DNA of 6,107 nt. Origin: Methanoregula sp. (GTDB lineage Archaea; Halobacteriota; Methanomicrobia; Methanomicrobiales; Methanospirillaceae). The translations under genes were made by a program, and so were the position numbers. The stretch lies in the NCBI RefSeq assembly GCF_002835825.1, contig NZ_PIZH01000108.1:1-6107 (forward strand), written 5' to 3'. Positions 5,726 through 6,107 of the stretch are shown here, piece after piece (the first letter of the stretch is position 1; each line of letters begins with the position of its first letter). Below the pieces are notes generated by a model. It ran no database searches. It was not told where the DNA came from and was given only the letters and a program-made list of their open reading frames with translations.

Positions 5726-5740
5726 TATCCAGTATCAATT

Positions 5741-5770
5741 ACCCGGTAGATCTCCTAGATCAATCCGGGT
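5741..5770 (+). promoter_or_regulatory. Compound inverted repeat in the corA promoter/leader
   Basis: The outer arms ACCCGG (5741-5746) and CCGGGT (5765-5770) and the inner arms GATCT (5749-5753) and AGATC (5757-5761) are perfectly complementary. They are separated by a 2/3-nt internal loop and capped by a 3-nt loop, CCT. The element overlaps the expected transcription start of the CorA-like gene. As DNA it could be an operator for a dimeric repressor; as RNA, a leader hairpin. The sequence alone does not separate these. Confidence 0.5.
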
Positions 5771-5792
5771 CCATGGATGAAACGGTGTTTCT

Positions 5793-6107
5793 ATGAAGAT
5801 GCACGACCGCCAGCAGACAACGTCAAGTACGGTCACGGTACCGTTAAGTTTCTGTATCCTTCTTCATCCCGACGGCAGGATTGAGAGACTGGTAGACCAG
5901 AAGGTCGAAGATTATTTTCTGGCACTCAGGGATGCCAGCATCGCCTGGATCGACTGCAGCATCCATGACGAGGACAAGGAGATCGAGCAGCTTGCCCAGC
6001 TGGCCGGTTTTACCAAAGTCCCGATCCCCAAACTGACCCACGGGTTCTATTCAGCGTACGAGGATTACGACACGGAGCTCGGCATCATGCTGCCCTCGGT
6101 CACGGTC
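5793..6107 (+). CDS. corA: CorA-like divalent cation transporter, N-terminal part
   Basis: The first 105 residues are visible and the window end cuts the gene. CorA proteins are pentameric inner-membrane channels for Mg2+ (some for Co2+ or Ni2+) with a large cytoplasmic N-terminal domain followed by two C-terminal membrane helices and a GMN motif, all beyond the window. Seen: ALRDASIAWIDCSIHDED (44-61), matching the 'WIDL/WIDC' strand at the start of CorA domains; a helix EIEQLAQLAGF (63-73); and YSAYEDYDTELGIMLPSV (86-103), where family members have a conserved acidic strand before the first beta sheet. The ATG at 5793 follows an in-frame TGA (5778-5780) and a GGTG 5 nt upstream; a second ATG two codons on is possible. 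Without the membrane part, the family call rests on the cytoplasmic domain alone. Confidence 0.78.
   Translation, partial: MKMHDRQQTTSSTVTVPLSFCILLHPDGRIERLVDQKVEDYFLALRDASIAWIDCSIHDEDKEIEQLAQLAGFTKVPIPKLTHGFYSAYEDYDTELGIMLPSVTV

Noticed and set aside
5643..5738. A longer start (5738) for the PEGA gene
   Set aside because: It would place 32 residues before the signal peptide and run through the TATA box. The ATG at 5642 has both a ribosome binding site and a correct signal peptide start.
5835..5844. Palindrome ACGGTACCGT inside the CorA-like gene
   Set aside because: A 10-bp palindrome in coding sequence, with no second copy or promoter context nearby.

Overview
The window looks like chromosomal DNA from a methanogenic euryarchaeon, most likely of the order Methanomicrobiales (Methanoregula or a relative). 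This rests on an archaea-specific Nre-family DNA repair protein, a PEGA-repeat surface protein, archaeal TATA-like promoters, GGAGG/GGTGA-type ribosome binding sites and moderately high GC. The assignment comes from family content only, not from a marker gene.

Layout, left to right. Positions 1-141 hold no gene I can support. A small plus-strand gene (142-507) encodes a Doc/Fic-like protein whose active-site histidine is replaced. It meets, tail to tail and only 3 bp apart, a block of minus-strand genes. In transcription order (right to left) these are: a secreted protein with three PEGA repeats (5642-4674), closed by a hairpin plus T-run terminator; a C-terminally membrane-anchored protein resembling the RMD1/DUF155 group (4481-3417); a CxxCxxCC (YkgJ-type) metal-cluster protein (3398-2916); an NreA-type PCNA-binding repair protein (2847-1672); and the translesion polymerase DinB/Pol IV (1662-511). 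At the right edge, divergent from the PEGA gene, a plus-strand gene (5793 onwards, cut by the window end) encodes the N-terminus of a CorA-like divalent cation transporter.

The clearest functional unit is nreA-dinB. The two genes are 9 bp apart, and the likely ribosome binding site of dinB overlaps the stop codon of nreA, so a PCNA-binding repair factor and a lesion-bypass polymerase are probably made together. NreA ends in a clear PIP box (QCRLGDFL). DinB does not, and ends instead in QATLPL. The DUF155-like and YkgJ genes form a second pair, separated by a single in-frame UGA; the YkgJ gene has no ATG, GTG or TTG start ahead of its metal-binding cysteines, so it seems to begin at CTG (or ATC) behind a strong ribosome binding site.

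I see no complete new defence or mobile system. The points most worth a second look are the degenerate Doc-like protein, the YkgJ start, the contrast between the two repair-protein tails, and a strong compound hairpin in the corA leader. No tRNA, rRNA, CRISPR array or insertion sequence is visible.
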